Shown: positions 44,255-58,200 of the stretch, one piece after another
Layout: each line of letters opens with the position of its first letter
Numbering within the stretch: the stretch's first letter is position 1
NCBI GenBank assembly: GCA_021234155.1
Contig: JAJEKV010000015.1
Span: 2,514,852-2,578,851, forward strand
Direction: 5' to 3'
From: Isoetes taiwanensis
Taxonomy: Eukaryota; Streptophyta; Lycopodiopsida; Isoetales; Isoetaceae
Length of the DNA: 64,000 nt
Made by a program: the position numbers and the translations under genes
Notes under the pieces: model-generated
What the model saw: only the letters and a program-made list of their open reading frames with translations
Told to the model about the DNA's origin: nothing
The model's database searches: none

Positions 44255-44394
44255 CTTGTTCCTTTTATTTGAAATCTTTGGTATCTCAACCCATTCAATT
44301 CATGCGCTCAGTTTGTTATTTTGTCTTCTTGGTTGAATTCTTCTATGCACCTATGGCACCTAATCTTCGGAGTATTTTAGCATGGCATATCTAG

Positions 44395-46686
44395 ACACTT
44401 GAAAGAGCGGATGTGCTCTGGACGAGGCATCGAGGAAGCCATGGAAGATGAATGGCCTCTACCCCCTCGTCAAGCCGTTTTTATAGTGAAGTAAAATTAT
44501 TTATGTGAATTATTGGTGTACAATGTAGGGCCATTATTGAGCTTCTACGAGTGTCATGTACACGTACAAGTACAACACAAAATTTTTATGTATATGTACC
44601 TCATGTTTCTTGTGCTCGAGAAGTAGGTGAAAGTATTCGTGCTAGAGCAAATTAGGTGTGCTTAAAATTCTCAAAATGGGCTTATTTTCTTTAATTAATG
44701 AAATCGTGCTTAATATTTAGATAATGCTAAGTTAATACAACATAACAACAATATATTTATGACATATCATCCGTAACCTTGTAAAGTAAAACTTTCAACA
44801 TTTCCTCAACCCAATCTGCTTTCACTCGAAATGCAGCAACTGATTGAGAGAATCTTGGATTACCATATTTGTGTAGAAAGTATTCAAAGCGGCACATGGT
44901 TTATATGTGTCTACTACTTCCAGCAGGGTAAATAGAGAATCAGGTTAGTACTTCGTCTCGGCAAGTGCAGTATAGTCCGGATACTCAAGCCATCCACAAT
45001 ACATGTAATAAGGTTCATCTGTCATATTCTGTAACTCTCGAATGGTTATACAAAAAGACATTTGTTCCCGTCCATTCAAATGAGAATGTCATCAGGCAAT
45101 GGTATACCCATCGAAATCTATTAATATACATACAATCACGTGAGCAACGTTTTTACATATATGTAGATAGACATCGATAGATAATGTCATAGCTAATTTT
45201 AAAACATTATCCAATACTTATGTTTTCCAACCTCTGTCTAGCTGGCAATGAGTCGAAGATTTGGATTCATACAATATAGAACTAGCAAAACTATAATTGT
45301 GTTTCGCTGTACAAAAACCACCATGAATTTACTTTAAACAAACAGACTATGTTCTCATGTGTTTATATATAAATCCCTGATTGTTGTACATTCTATATTG
45401 TAACATGCACATTAAGCATTTGCACGGTTTTTTTTTTTTTTTTTTTTTTCTACACTTGTTTCATCCACATGCTTCTTGCAACATCATTGGTGCACTCGAT
45501 TATTTGCAGAAGGCGATGTAATCGAGTTAGCTGTCCGCATAGTTGTTAACCTCACTAGTTGCATGTCCAATTTCTTTGACATGATTGGAACCGCACACAA
45601 CCTATGGGATGTTATATGTAGTGCAATCTGATTCCGCCTCCTTTTTTGAATTTTCTTATTGGCTCCAGACATTCTTCTTCTCTTTCTCTTCGTTGGCATC
45701 TCATCCAACATTGGTTGAACTGTTTGACTGTTTGAATATTCACCTTCATCTTCACTACCATCGAATGGTGTACTTTTAACTTTCTTCTGAGGTTGTTCTT
45801 CCATTATTCTACAAAGCAATAGAAAATGTGATCTTTATAATATCTAAAGTGCAATGAACATGCATACATATCTCACCACAGGTATTCATGAAGATCCATA
45901 TTTATTTTTTATTTATATAAACCTTACCATTTCAATATTCACCTTTGCAATATACTACCATCGGTACAACGAACAATTATATAACTCAAGTTCTCTTACC
46001 ATTTCAATATTCAACCTTGCAATATACTACCATGGGTACAACGAACAATTATATAACTCGAGTTCTTCTCAACCCTATATTAACCATGTCCCCACACACA
46101 ACATGGCAATTCGCACTGCGAATATCGACTTATATATGTTCCATACTCAGTAACTCTAGAAAATAGGCTCATAACAATGTGTACACATTATCGTCTGATA
46201 TTCTCCTCTATTAAAAACTTCAATTGTCACATCATTTGCCAAGATCAAAGTCCCATTCATTTCAAGGCAAAATATCGCTGCATAAGCTTGTAATATTGTG
46301 AATCGCTCTCCTGAATTCTTAATAACAACAAGTGGTGAGGATCTATATTTCCATCTGTTATGGCTTCGTCAAATAAGTAACTAGAATTTATAATTCTAAT
46401 GTTATTTATATCTTCCTCCTTGAACGACACAATTCAAAATAAATGATCGTTTCCAATGTGTCTAAGAAATGCCACTGTTTGTCTGCTCCTCCTTGCACCA
46501 AAAACCAATGCGTACACGAGCAAGAACTCGTGACCTCCAACTATAGTCACACCCAAACTCTGGAGTACAGCTAATGTCAACTCTACTGCCCCGTCCATTT
46601 ATAGTACGTAATATAGACTGATTGTAGCTCAATAAAAACCACCTAGATAACGAAAAGAATTAACTTCCGCTTTACGTATATCGAAT
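44395..46686. repeat. Repeat block, copy 2 of 3
   Basis: Near-identical to 10833-13134. It carries the promoter and first codons of the small gene (minus strand, MASSMPRPEHIRSFKC) joined to unrelated sequence, a stop-containing version of the 85-codon frame (44822-45075), a longer version of the basic-acidic frame (45484-45819) and the TGA-containing frame (46257-46598). Confidence 0.88.
45484..45819 (-). CDS. Unknown basic-acidic frame, copy 2
   Basis: Starts MLCRIMEEQPQKKVKSTPFD and carries a KRKRRRMSGANKKIQKRRR cluster that looks like a nuclear localisation signal. It continues ALHITSHRLCAVPIMSKKLD to NNRVHQ, for 111 codons. Copy 1 shortens after the basic cluster by a frame change. Unknown function. 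Confidence 0.3.
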   Translation of the reverse strand: MLCRIMEEQPQKKVKSTPFDGSEDEGEYSNSQTVQPMLDEMPTKRKRRRMSGANKKIQKRRRNQIALHITSHRLCAVPIMSKKLDMQLVRLTTMRTANSITSPSANNRVHQ

Positions 46687-49600
46687 GGCAAATGGCTTCT
46701 TTGGTCATGGTAATGGCAAATGGCTTCTTTCTAGAGTTTGTCAAAGTGGTATTACATGTTGGTAAGTGAATGTGGTATAATTATAGTGTTTTAAGCTTAT
46801 GGTTTGTCCATGTGGTATAACACTATGGTTGTGGATGTGGTTTTAAGTAGTGCTCTGTGGTTAGTTATTGTGGTAAACTAGCATGGATAAATATCATGGT
46901 AAATGCATATGGTTCACAATGTGTTGTTCTAATGTGCATGATTTTGCATGAGCTTTATAGTTATCATTTATAAACCAGTAACGATAAGAAGTAATGTTTG
47001 GATGGTTTCTTAGTGTATAGTAGTATGGCTATGTCACTATCTTTGCTTTCCTCAATAGCAACAAAAATAGGGAGCAAGGGGATTTGAACCCCAACCATTT
47101 CCAAAATTCATAAACAATGATAAATAAATTTAGTAGAGAAAGAAAGTAAACATCTAGTATAGAAAGAAAGTGATGACCTTGCACTTACAAAAAGAAGCTT
47201 CTGACCTCTTGCATGGGAGATAAAGAAAGAAAGAAATGACCTCTTGAAAGCACATATCTCTAAAGTTTAAAAAAGGCCATCTCGCATGCAACAATCAGTC
47301 TATAGTTCAAAGTTCTAATATATACTCTCTAGCAAGTATTGATCAGAGAATTAAGTTTATTCAAACAGTTCAAGCAATGCACATCTGACCTTCATATCGT
47401 TTGTTAATTTGAGATGGATGCTATAGCCCGAGCTTGGTTCGTGTTAAAAATAGAGGACAAAAGATCACTTAAAACAAAGGAATGGGATAATAAATTCTCA
47501 AAACAGGAACGAACCTGCGATGCTAGTAGCTTCAGCCAAAGACGGCAAGAGATCGCCGGAATGGCTTCCTATGATCGAACTTGTGTTCTGCAAAAAATGG
47601 GAGGGATGCAATAAATGAAATAGAGTTTAAAAGATCTTATTTGACATCGCCAGACAATGCCTTATTTAGAACCTGAAGATTGTAATCTTCCTGATCGCCG
47701 AATTCTGCAATAATAGTCGGCATAGCTCAAAACAGAGAGCGGAAATAGAACACTTGGGTTACTGGAAAAAAGGCATCTAAATCGCCGAGCTTCACACTTT
47801 TTAAATGAAAACAATCGATCAGAAGTAAGAATACCGTAAATAAGGAAGGAGCATAACAATACCGTAAAGATAACCTGACTTTGCTAGATGAATCTAAGAA
47901 AATAAGGGGCCACCGACAAAAAAGAAATGTTGTTGGTATTTGAAAGCAAAATGATTGATATTCATCACGTTTGTTGGCTAGCATTCATTAGAGTAAAATG
48001 GCAGCAGATGCCATTGATGATGTATCAGAGATATCTCCCCGAAGATAAGATAGCCCACGGTGTTGGAGAGCCAAGAGCGGAAAAATACTCTCAGGATTGT
48101 TGGAATAGAGAAAGAGACAAGCGAAGATACATATAAGCTGATGAAAATCTTCATGCAAAAGAACTTTAACTATGGATGTTTCTTACCTCGAGATGTTGGA
48201 GCGACCAGAATCGGCAGGAGGAGAGGCCGGAGCAGACGCAAAGGAAACGCCAGAATTTTTTGGGGGGATTGGGGAAAAAAGTACTTACTCAGAGAACCGA
48301 GTACTTATCCATGAAATAGAGGAAGTCGCAGATTGAGGCATGCTTACGTGCAGTCCCGATCAAGCGATCTGGGAAGGATCCTTTCGAGCTTCCATGTTGA
48401 AAAAATGCTTTAGGCGCCATGGCCATCGCCATGGCATATTTGGTATAAAAAATGAAAGGCTCATCAAAGCATCTGCAAATTTCAAAATCGTATTATGGTT
48501 GCCGTTCCGCTAAATTTTCCCCCCTAAATTGTTAGAGATTCATTCCGCCCTCCTATCCTATTCTACCATTTTGAGAGAACCATAATTGCAAAGAGATAAT
48601 TTTTTCGATCATTGTTGTGCAAAACAATTTTAGAAGCATTTAATTTACAAATGTAGCACCTAACAAGATATGTCGCCATTGTAGGGGAACACCATATAGG
48701 GGACAAATATGACTTCCATAGTTATATGGTCCGCTCTTTGGAAGATGAATTTAAGGATGTTGTGGTTATAAGGTGTGCATACATCGTTTTTAGGCCATTT
48801 CTCATTCGACTGCTTTGATGAGTTGCTCAACTAACTTTATGATCTTGATACAGTCCTCTATGGTGGTTATTTGTAGTAATGTTCGTGTTTTGTAATGTTC
48901 ATGATGAGTACGATGTAAATTGTAGGTCTCTTGTGTTGGACTTTGACAAACAAGCTCATCTACAATAATCACTAAAACGTCTTGTACATTGCAGAAACAA
49001 ATTTATATTCCTGGTTGCAGTAGTCAGATTGCAATGGGTATGCAATTAGTTTAACTCTGCATGGCGTCCAATAAGGGATCTGTATATGCTCGTGTGCTCT
49101 CTGGGTATGAATCTAACCTTTTTTCTAACTCAGATTAAGGTTTTATGCCTGAGTGTGTAAGCTTCAGAAAGTTGTAGATTCTCTTTTTCTCATGCAAACT
49201 CAGAATTTTGAATTGTCGCCTATGCTTGCAGATTTGTTGTCCAGGTGTGTTGCAGTTATCGTACATTGCCACTTTATGCACCTGTCACCCAGGTAATGCC
49301 ACATAGTATAGATTGTATTTTGCTTGAACATAATGTTCAATTGCTTGCTGCAAATGGGATCTAGGTACAAGGCTGCCATATTCCAGGAGACTGTAGTTAA
49401 CAAAATTCATATGTGGCACGAGGTGCAAAAACGTCATCATCACAATGGAAATATGCATGGAGGGTCAGAGCACAAGTACAACTAGTAATAGTAGATATAC
49501 TCACTATGGGCGAAAAACTTGAGCGGGGAATGTTGAAAATACTTACAACTATCGCCTTCTACCTTTAGTTGACACTTCATCCACGAAACTTCTAACCCAT

Positions 49601-52116
49601 CTTTGGCTTCCTCTGAACACAAAGCTAGCACCAAACAAAGCACTCTAACATGAAAGAGGCAAATGAAGATAAATTAGAACATAATAATAATAATAATAAT
49701 AATATGGGATGTTCACCCCATGACTTTTGATTATGTAACACGTTACAATTACAATCACGTTATGAAGGCTCTTTTTCGTTTGACAATATTTTCTTGATGC
49801 TTATACGAAGGAAAGAGGTAGTTAAAAAGCCATTGGGTCTACGAGACCAAATTGTACTTCAATTATGGGTATATATATTGGAACTCATAGTAACAATGTT
49901 GGAACTTCATAAATTGCGGTATACTATTGGTACATTATAGTAACAATGTAGGAATGCTATTAAAATTAATATGGTGCATACGCATTGGCTTTCCATCCAA
50001 CGAAAATTGTGTATCCTCTGACAGAAATAGCTCCATTTTTTTTCAAGAAATATCAACTTACTTCTACAATTAAAATCTAGGCAGTCCACTATGGAAATCA
50101 TGGGTGATATGTGATCTTTGACAATGGATATCATCAATCCGTCTTAGCTCTATAGCTTGGATTACAACATGGTAACCAAACTAGTGTAGAAATTTTGTAT
50201 TTACTCTAGGCCTCGGCCCTATTTGCATTAGCCAACATCCTTCCTTCTGTCAGGATTGTGACATATGCTTGCTAGTTAAAGCATCTATAAATGCCCAGCT
50301 CCGACCACATTCCAAGTTGCAGGTATACTTGTTCATTGGGGAGTGGGAGCCAAGGGGCATCCCTTAAGGCTTGATGGTCTATGGCTCAAACCATGGTCAT
50401 GTATTACATACTTGGTGTGGTAAGAGCCCCTCCATGTTTGTGGTTGTTGTTGTTCTCATTGAAGGTACAGTTGGACGTTTGGTAAGGTAAGATTACAGAG
50501 TCCCCCCACATTTTTTTTCATATACTGGTTTGCTTGATATTTGAATAAAGTCTAGAATGCCATAAAAAAAAGTATCTATAGTGCTTTGATATGTAGACAT
50601 GTTAGCACTAATCAAACGGAAGGTCAAGAAGGAAATGAAAATTAATGCGGTGCACAACGTAAATCGAACAAAAATGAGGCTTAAGAAGTTAAAGGTGAGG
50701 TTACGGCCAATGAAAAGGAGGAGTTGGAGGGCAAAAGGGCCAAGGTTGGGGTGGAGTGCAAGGAGGTGAGCCATATGGTAGAAAAGGACAAATGAAAATA
50801 TAATGGCTATGTAAAATGACATATCATTAATAAAACGAGGGGTATACATATGGGCTGCTATGGTAAAGCAGTAATGGACATGATAAATGGACCAAAAAAC
50901 ACAGTGACGGCGTGAAGGGACATATGAATAGCAAAGCTAGCCATGGAAAGTGTTAGCGACTAGAGAAGATGCACTGCATGGAATAGTATGATAAGTATCC
51001 AAATATGCCACCTCATAAGAAATATATAAACATATAAATATGGCCCAAGGGCTATGACTAGCAAACAACTTGAAGAACCAAATATAGAACCCATAATGCT
51101 CAATGATAGAACTAAGATGCTAAAGATGGATGCAATAATGACCAGAATATTGAAACTCAAAAACAAAAAGGGCAAAGACACATGGAAAACATGATTCACT
51201 ATAGTGTGATAATTATCCCAATATTGCGCAACGCCTAAGAAATATACAAACATATAAAATACAGCTTACTCGAAAACTAAATGTGCAACTCACTCAAATC
51301 GGGTTTAAAGAGATAATATATATCCATAGAATCACGCAACCCAAACAAAAATGCAAAAGAAATATGCGAAAAATAATAGCAATATGCAGATCGTGATAAT
51401 GATTGAAATAAGGTGGCAACTCATAGAAAAGATGCATCAAATCCCAATGCACAAGAATAGAACATGCAATGAGAAATCAAAAATTGAAAAATAAAAAGGT
51501 CCACAAGTCCCACCAGATGGAAGATCCCCATGTCGGTAGGAAAAACTGATCCAAGGTATATGACAGATGTGACGTCTCGAGGATGTGCCAATTTTGCCTA
51601 GATAAGCACCACTATCAGGAACTCAGGAACCATCGAATTGGAAATCACATAAGCGTCACATAGAAGCAAAGGCAAGTTACTTTTCGAACCCCCGCATGTG
51701 AGTAGAGCAAGTCCACCACGGCTGGAAACGCAACATTGTGCAAACTAGGATAATATCCCCAACATTCGGTGGGCATGTTAGAACATGTGACGATCTAAGA
51801 ACAACAGGGGAACAACAAGTCCAAAAAGGAAAAAGAGAAACATGAATCAATGTACAAGTCTATGAATGCAAAATAGGCCATATATATCAAAGGTGAAGTA
51901 ACTTAAATAGCAAGAGCACCAATGCAAAATAATTCCTATCCCTCTAAGGCGAAGAAACTGAAATGTGCAAAAACGATAACTTTCAACATAGCAGTAATGT
52001 GCAACAAAAGCAATTTTTTAGCAAAGGCAATGTGGAGCGAAGTGAATGTAAAGGGTAGGTTAAAGATATAATTGTAACCAAAACAATAGGGTAAAGTCAG
52101 TAGAGGACAGACAATA
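46687..52116. other. Gene-poor spacer between the large repeat copies
   Basis: AT-rich, no credible gene. At 46687-46740 the word ATGGCAAATGGCTTCTTT occurs twice, followed by many TGTGGT words to about 46870. A tRNA-like T-arm (GGGGATTTGAACCCC) lies near 47080 without a matching 5' half. An (ATA)n microsatellite is at 49681-49704. Diverged duplicates of AAGAAATATATAAACATATA occur near 51020 and 51240. Small frames at 47414-47614 and 48060-48314 have no recognised motif. Confidence 0.45.
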
Positions 52117-52719
52117 AAAATAATCCCCCTTTCTTCCCCCCTCAAACGCATTGCTGCCCAACCATGGTTCAAGGTCAGAAGCTAAAAATAAAAAGCAGTC
52201 AAAAGCAGTCAAGTAGCATCAGACAGTTCGATGGCTAAGAATGGGCATCAGATCAAAGCTTGAGCTTCAACTTGGCAAAAGCGGCAAGGAATATTTCTTT
52301 CAACATCCATACCGTACTAAACTCTTACATTGAAGCTTTGAATCAAACCCAACAAAAGAATTACCTTGTAGGCAAAGGAGAATATTTCAAAGCCTACTTA
52401 ACCATTTCGACTTATTAAAGTATTAAATAGCGGCTAAGGAGAATATTGAGCGTCAACACCAAATACGTTCCAAAGTCTACTTATTCATTTGTTACACTTT
52501 CTCCATAAGTTTACACGTGGACCTAGGAAGGAAATTGGATTAATCCAACGAATGTATCCATTCGAGTTTCAGTCAAATGTTGTTGAATTGTAGTCAAATG
52601 GGCAAAGCACCATGTTCCATACTAGCGTTAAGTAAAAGCCGAATATTCCGAATTTCATACAAAGGACCGCTCTGTCCAATTCTGGCTAAGGAGCATCTTT
52701 CAAGCACCCTAACGCTGTA

Positions 52720-53148
52720 ATGCCCCAAACTAAGCAATGGCATGCTAGTTCGTGTATATATGCAAGAGCATCAGACCTGCAAAACAGGAGACAATCCAAA
52801 TTAGTTATACACAGACATGTATCCGATACTAAAACATTAAACATGTTGCATTACAACCATTTTTCTTGCTCTACACATTTCAATGACACACCAAATTGTT
52901 GCACTGATTCTATGTTAAGCACTCTTACGGATGTAAGAGAATTAGAAAACTCCCATGGCCAGAAAGGTTTCAATCTTGCTAATTTAAAGTCTGAAAGCCC
53001 ACCAAGTTGTAGAGCAGAATTCTATGTAGAATTGAAAACGGCCAAAGTGACTAATGGATTTAAAGGACATTTAGTAGCAAACCTTGAGAAAGATCAAATA
53101 GCAAACCCTATTTTTGTGTCCTGCCTAGGAAAGCTTCCCAGTCAATAA
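52720..53148 (+). CDS. Weak open frame in copy B
   Basis: Opens MPQTKQWHASSCIYARASDL and continues for 142 codons to ANPIFVSCLGKLPSQ. In copy A the equivalent (33876-34202) stops earlier because of small insertions. The opposite strand carries a candidate exon (see 33846-33934), so this frame may be chance. No domain recognised. Confidence 0.2.
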   Translation: MPQTKQWHASSCIYARASDLQNRRQSKLVIHRHVSDTKTLNMLHYNHFSCSTHFNDTPNCCTDSMLSTLTDVRELENSHGQKGFNLANLKSESPPSCRAEFYVELKTAKVTNGFKGHLVANLEKDQIANPIFVSCLGKLPSQ

Positions 53149-54273
53149 TTCAGTTCCATGAAGAATCGAAGGATATATGCATGAACTAATTCATCTTAAC
53201 CGAAATATAGCAGAACCCTTCGTAAGGCAATTCAATGAGATACGCTCTTGTAGCATTCTAGAGAAAATGGAAACCTAAAATGCCAATGCATAAATTAATT
53301 AAAAATATGTGGAACACATATACCAATATGTAGCATAATAACAGGGGGTTTTCTTTGTGTTTTTGTACGCTTTTCACTAAGGTTTTCCTATGATTTCGTG
53401 ATGTATTCAAATGAATGTACTAATGCGTACATCTAGAGTGCACCATTTCTGAGCCATTGATTTTAGCCTTTTTTTTTCAATGGTCAACAACCAATGGCTC
53501 ACAACAAAAGCCCTTTTTTTGTGCGTGTGGTGCATAATGGTCAACAAACAATGGCTCACAACAAAAAGCCCATTTTTTTGTGTGTGTGGTGCATAATGGG
53601 CAACGACCAATGGCTCACAAAAAGCCCTTTTTTTGTGTGTGTGGTGCATAATGGTCAACAACCAATGGCTCACAACAAAAGCCCTCTTTTTGTGTGTGTG
53701 GTGCATAATGGGCATATGAAGGGCTTGAAGGGCGCATGTAGTGCAGTTTCCCTGCCGGCAACACATTTCTTATCATAACGTTTGATCCAGAGCTCTGTTT
53801 GAGATGATTTTTATTGCGTTGGAAAGCTCTCTCCGAGATCTTTTTGATAGTGTATAATATGGATATGTTTGTTTAAGTTATCTATGCTAAAACAACAATT
53901 TTTCGGCCGGGTTTGGTAGGCTTTCACATCCTACCAGCTGATTAATACAGGATTGCGCTATTGGATATTGTTTTATGGCTCATTCCGAATGAAGCTTGCA
54001 AAAAATTACCATGCATTTTAAATTTTGAGGCAGTTATTAAACAAATTCCAAGGCTTCTAGATCCTTGTGCTAACAAGCAGAAAAGTTTCCCACTTTGGTC
54101 TCTTACCACAAGAATCCAAATAACGGGATCAATCTGTCTGCTCTATCTTTATGGTAACTTTTACTTATGTTCTATTTGTTTTATTGTGATAAATTCAAAA
54201 GCTAGAGGTGATGAAAGCCTCAAATGAATTCTAGTTTTTTTTTTGTTTGAATTCTAAAGTTTTTGTCGCACGG

Positions 54274-54590
54274 GGGTAAAAGCATGTTAGGGTGTACCAC
54301 TTTTGGAACCTGCAAAAGTACATACACTAGGTACTTCAGAATTGGGTACTTTCTCATTTTTATTTTCATTAAAACTAGTGCAAAAGTCCAAAATAAAAGT
54401 CAAGGACGCATTAATATTCAAAGTTAAGATAAAGATAATGCTACTGGAGATCAAAATATATATAAAAGTTCTAGAATGTACCTTTTTTTGAGATATTACT
54501 TTAGTACCAAGATTACCCCATCCACGGTACCTTTTTAGGTACTTTTTAGTCACTAAATAATACTTTTAAGGGACACCCTAACATGCTTTT
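54274..54590. mobile_element. MITE-like TIR element, copy B, right end altered
   Basis: The left terminal repeat (GGGTAAAAGCATGTTAGGG) is intact. The right end reads ACACCCTAACATGCTTTT and then diverges from copy A, so the terminal ACCC and the ACGG duplication are lost or misread. Confidence 0.65.
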
Positions 54591-54635
54591 AAGATTTCAA
54601 TCCTTAAGGCCTAAAAGGGGCAAAGATTTTTTTTT

Positions 54636-55270
54636 TTTGCAACACAAACCATTAACATCCAACATATAAAAATTAAATCCCCAACACATAACAACCAACA
54701 CATAACAACCATCGACATTAACAACCAACACATAACTACCATTGACATTAATTAACACACCCATTGGGTCCAACACATTTAAATTAAAATCCCCCTTAAA
54801 CCCCCTTTGGTTTGGGTGCATATTCACACGGGGGGTGATGTAGGGCTTTTTTGAGAGCCCTCATAATTGTATTTTTGCACGCATACAAAATCAACACCAT
54901 ATAGTATTAAAGCTTGAAATTTTATAGTATTTTGCATGAATTTTTGTTATACAAGTATAGCAAATTTTGTACTTGCATACCCCACAAACGAGGAACTTAA
55001 TCATAACGGTGTAGATTAAGGAATAAGCGGTGAATATGCCTATCCAACCAAACTCTCATTTTGCTGCGAGTCACCCCCATGTGAATATGCACCCAAACCA
55101 AAGGGGTTTAAGGGGATTTTAATTTAAATGTGTTGGACCCAATGGTTGTGTTAATTAATGTCAATGGTAGTTATGTGTTGGTTGTTAATGTCGATGGTTG
55201 TTATGTGTTGGTTGTTATGTGTTGGGGATTTAATTTTTATATGTTGGATGTTAATGGTTTGTGTTGCAAA
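54636..55270. mobile_element. Long-TIR element, copy B
   Basis: Equivalent of 35813-36433. The arms are conserved, while the core shows many small insertions relative to copy A, for example a T run replacing GCAGC near 54847. Confidence 0.75.
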
Positions 55271-58200
55271 CCAAATTAGATAGCAAGAATCTGGACTCTT
55301 ACAAAATCCTAAAAAAGATGGAATGGAATATCAAATGGACTTAAAACGTCAACAACTTTAAAGAATCATTGCAGACCAAATCCTTTGCTAGGGATTACCT
55401 GATTTCTTCAGAACCTGCAAGAATTCATGCTGACTGAGGTCTGCATTGTTAATGTACTCAGTGCTTCTATTCAATCCAATAACAATATGGCTACCATTTG
55501 TTCATACCCATAACGAAGCTTTGAAGGATCTGTAGGTACATAGTGAACTCTATTCTATCAAATGATCAATAAAGAAAGCAAGTTTCGAATATGGTAAATG
55601 AAATTGGGAAAGTTAGCATGACTATTTTGAAGCCTAGTTACACAATCTATGATATTTTGTTCCTGTATAGATATAAAGGGTGATTTGTGGCAAAGGGAGA
55701 AGCGAGCTTAATTCTTGTACTTCATGTGGAAGTTTAAGGACTCTGAAAGTAACCAAGATCAGGTACATAAACCCATGATATTGGGCCATAGTTACATATT
55801 TTTGGAGTTGTTTATGTGAAAGCTTCAATGTGCAGCATGTAACTTCAGATGAAATGGCTGAGTTGAATTAATGCATATCCTAGAGAAAGATAATTCGAGA
55901 GCATACCTCGCGTGCCAGTCGAGACATGTTTGTAAAGTGAGTACAACCCCCACCTCCAAAAAGTGTCTGACTTAGAGGAGTAAAGAGTCAAATAAATTAT
56001 AAAGTCTCATATGTTAGACCTCACCATGATGAAGAAGCCTCAATAAACATTTATGTATGTTGATGCCGAAAGGCAGAAGATTGATGCATTACATCTCTAT
56101 CTCTATTCTCCTGTTGTACAACTTAGGTAAAGTGTAAAAGGAGTACTTTTCTGTTCATCATCCACTACAACGTTGCATATCCTTCAGTAATTCCATCATT
56201 TCAAACGATCTAGAAAACAAAGCCTTAAGAATTGAAAACAATAAAATCTTAAAATGCATTATCGATGAAATTCAGTCTCTTTTCTACTGGAATCTACAAT
56301 TAAAAGCTAACATCCTAAAGCCTGTAAATGTCCATTTGTGGCATCACATATATTGTCACCACTTCTATTTGTTGTGAACCGAACCGTCAAACTTAAGGAA
56401 AACTATAATATCATGCCCTTGTGATTTTATCAATTATTGCAATCGATTTCATGCAAGTTTGACCCATATCTGCATAGAGATTCTCTTAGAAACTACCTAA
56501 AGATGCAGAAGGATGAAAGCTCTATATTAGAAGGTGTGCAAAAACTTAGAATTTAGCATAGACTGGTCACTTATTTTACATATCTAAATTGATGTATGTG
56601 CACAGATTAAGATAAAGAGCTCAAACCAGATAAAGATGCAAAGCCCGGCAACCATGTGCTTGTCAATAATACGAAAATTAAGGTTTACATATGCTGGCTA
56701 TACAATGGCGGTAGGATCATTCGGCCACAAATATGATAGACCTGCAACGACACAGTTACAATGAAGGGTAGCAAGACATCAATTGGATTTACAACAAAAA
56801 AAAAAGGGAAGCACTTCCAATACAGTTAAATCCATATGGATGTCTATCAATGAATCTATAACCACAGAAGCCATCTGTCTCTAGATTCAAAATCAACTGT
56901 ATCCACTGAGTACAAATGAATAATATACATCCATGTTTGAAGCATCATAATACCTTCTTGATAAGTAATAAAGGGTCTTTGTACTCACTGAGTACAAATG
57001 AATAATCTGCATCCATGTTCGCAGCATCATAATACCTTCTTGATAAGAACCCATATGCATAGATGTGGATAGTATATGGAGATTTGTCGCACATTCTCCA
57101 TTTGAAAGCCCTATAAACCATGAGTTTTGTAGCACGCAGATGACTAACCCTAATTAAAAACTCAAAAATTTGTTAATTATATCATGGAAGGCTGTAAGAA
57201 TAGTTCCCATACTGGATGCTCTTTCTAAACATGCTATCAAGTCTTAATTGAAGTCATCTATACTGCCTTGAAACCCACACACAAAAACCCTACATCAGGA
57301 CTTGATACATGATTCAAGATCTTACAAAAACTACTTAGAAAAGCGCTTATGATGGTTGTGGCTCCAAAGGCAAGGACATTTATTAATAAAACCGCAAAAT
57401 CGTGAGGGAATATCTGCTACAACAGTTGAATGAAGACCCATGTGAGCCTGTTTTATGTGTTGAATATAAGAACATGGAACACAAATTCACCAACCCATGC
57501 ATCATGAGTTTGGACCAAGACACCAAATAAATGGTTTCTTGCTACCTCCTATTACGCATCTAAATATACCACCTGAGAAATTGAAGAGAGAGAGAAAAGA
57601 CCATAACAGAAACTGAAACCTACCATCTAAATAAGAAACAAAGAATTTTACCTCTGATTTTGCAAAGCTCCAGATCTGTGGAATAATGCTTGATTCTGGT
57701 TTCACATATCAACACAAATCTAGTGAATTTTCAGTGTCCCATTCACAATAATATCTCTACTTTTGCAAAACCAAAAGCTTAAACTCAAATAACAAAGCTG
57801 CGAGATCCCTACAGAAAGAAGCTAAGCATACCATTTCATTGCTCGGCTGGTACTTAAGCTCCAGAATTATGGGCAGTTGAAGAAGAAAAAAGGAATTGCA
57901 AAATAGACAGATCCAAATGCGAGACTTCTGAAGAAGAAATGTAGCAAGACATGTAAACGAAAGGAGCAAACATTTGAAGAAGATCTTGCCATTATCTCGG
58001 TGCAATGCATCCTGCGAGCTTCAGAGACAACCTGGCATCTCAAACAACAAATTTGGCAAAAAATAAAGCAATCTACTTGCGTACAAAGGCTCAGGCCTTA
58101 CATCTAATACCACCAACGGATTCCATGAGCTGTCGATGCAGTGGATGTCGATGCCAAATACCTGGCCGGAACACCTTAAAAATTCCAATCCATAACCGCA

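Larger units (their letters stand above)
33272..46686. repeat. Large segmental repeat, copy A
   Basis: This 13.4 kb segment matches 52117-64000 (copy B) in the same order and orientation. Copy starts are 18,845 bases apart. Its last part (44395-46686) also matches 10833-13134. The copies are near-identical apart from a 238-bp element present only here (44017-44254), about 280 bases missing here near 41640, and many small clustered differences. Because copy B continues past the window, it cannot be said whether 46687-52116 is also repeated, as a tandem duplication would require. Confidence 0.9.

Noticed and set aside
47060-47095. Possible tRNA gene or primer-binding site (GGGGATTTGAACCCC, minus-strand T-arm)
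   Set aside because: No matching 5' acceptor, D-arm or anticodon arm lies upstream, the fifth T-stem pair mismatches, and there is no TGG start or flanking LTR for a primer-binding site.
33272-52116. LTR retrotransposon with giant LTRs
   Set aside because: The repeated segments lack TG...CA ends, a primer-binding site, a polypurine tract and any gag-pol coding in the spacer 46687-52116.
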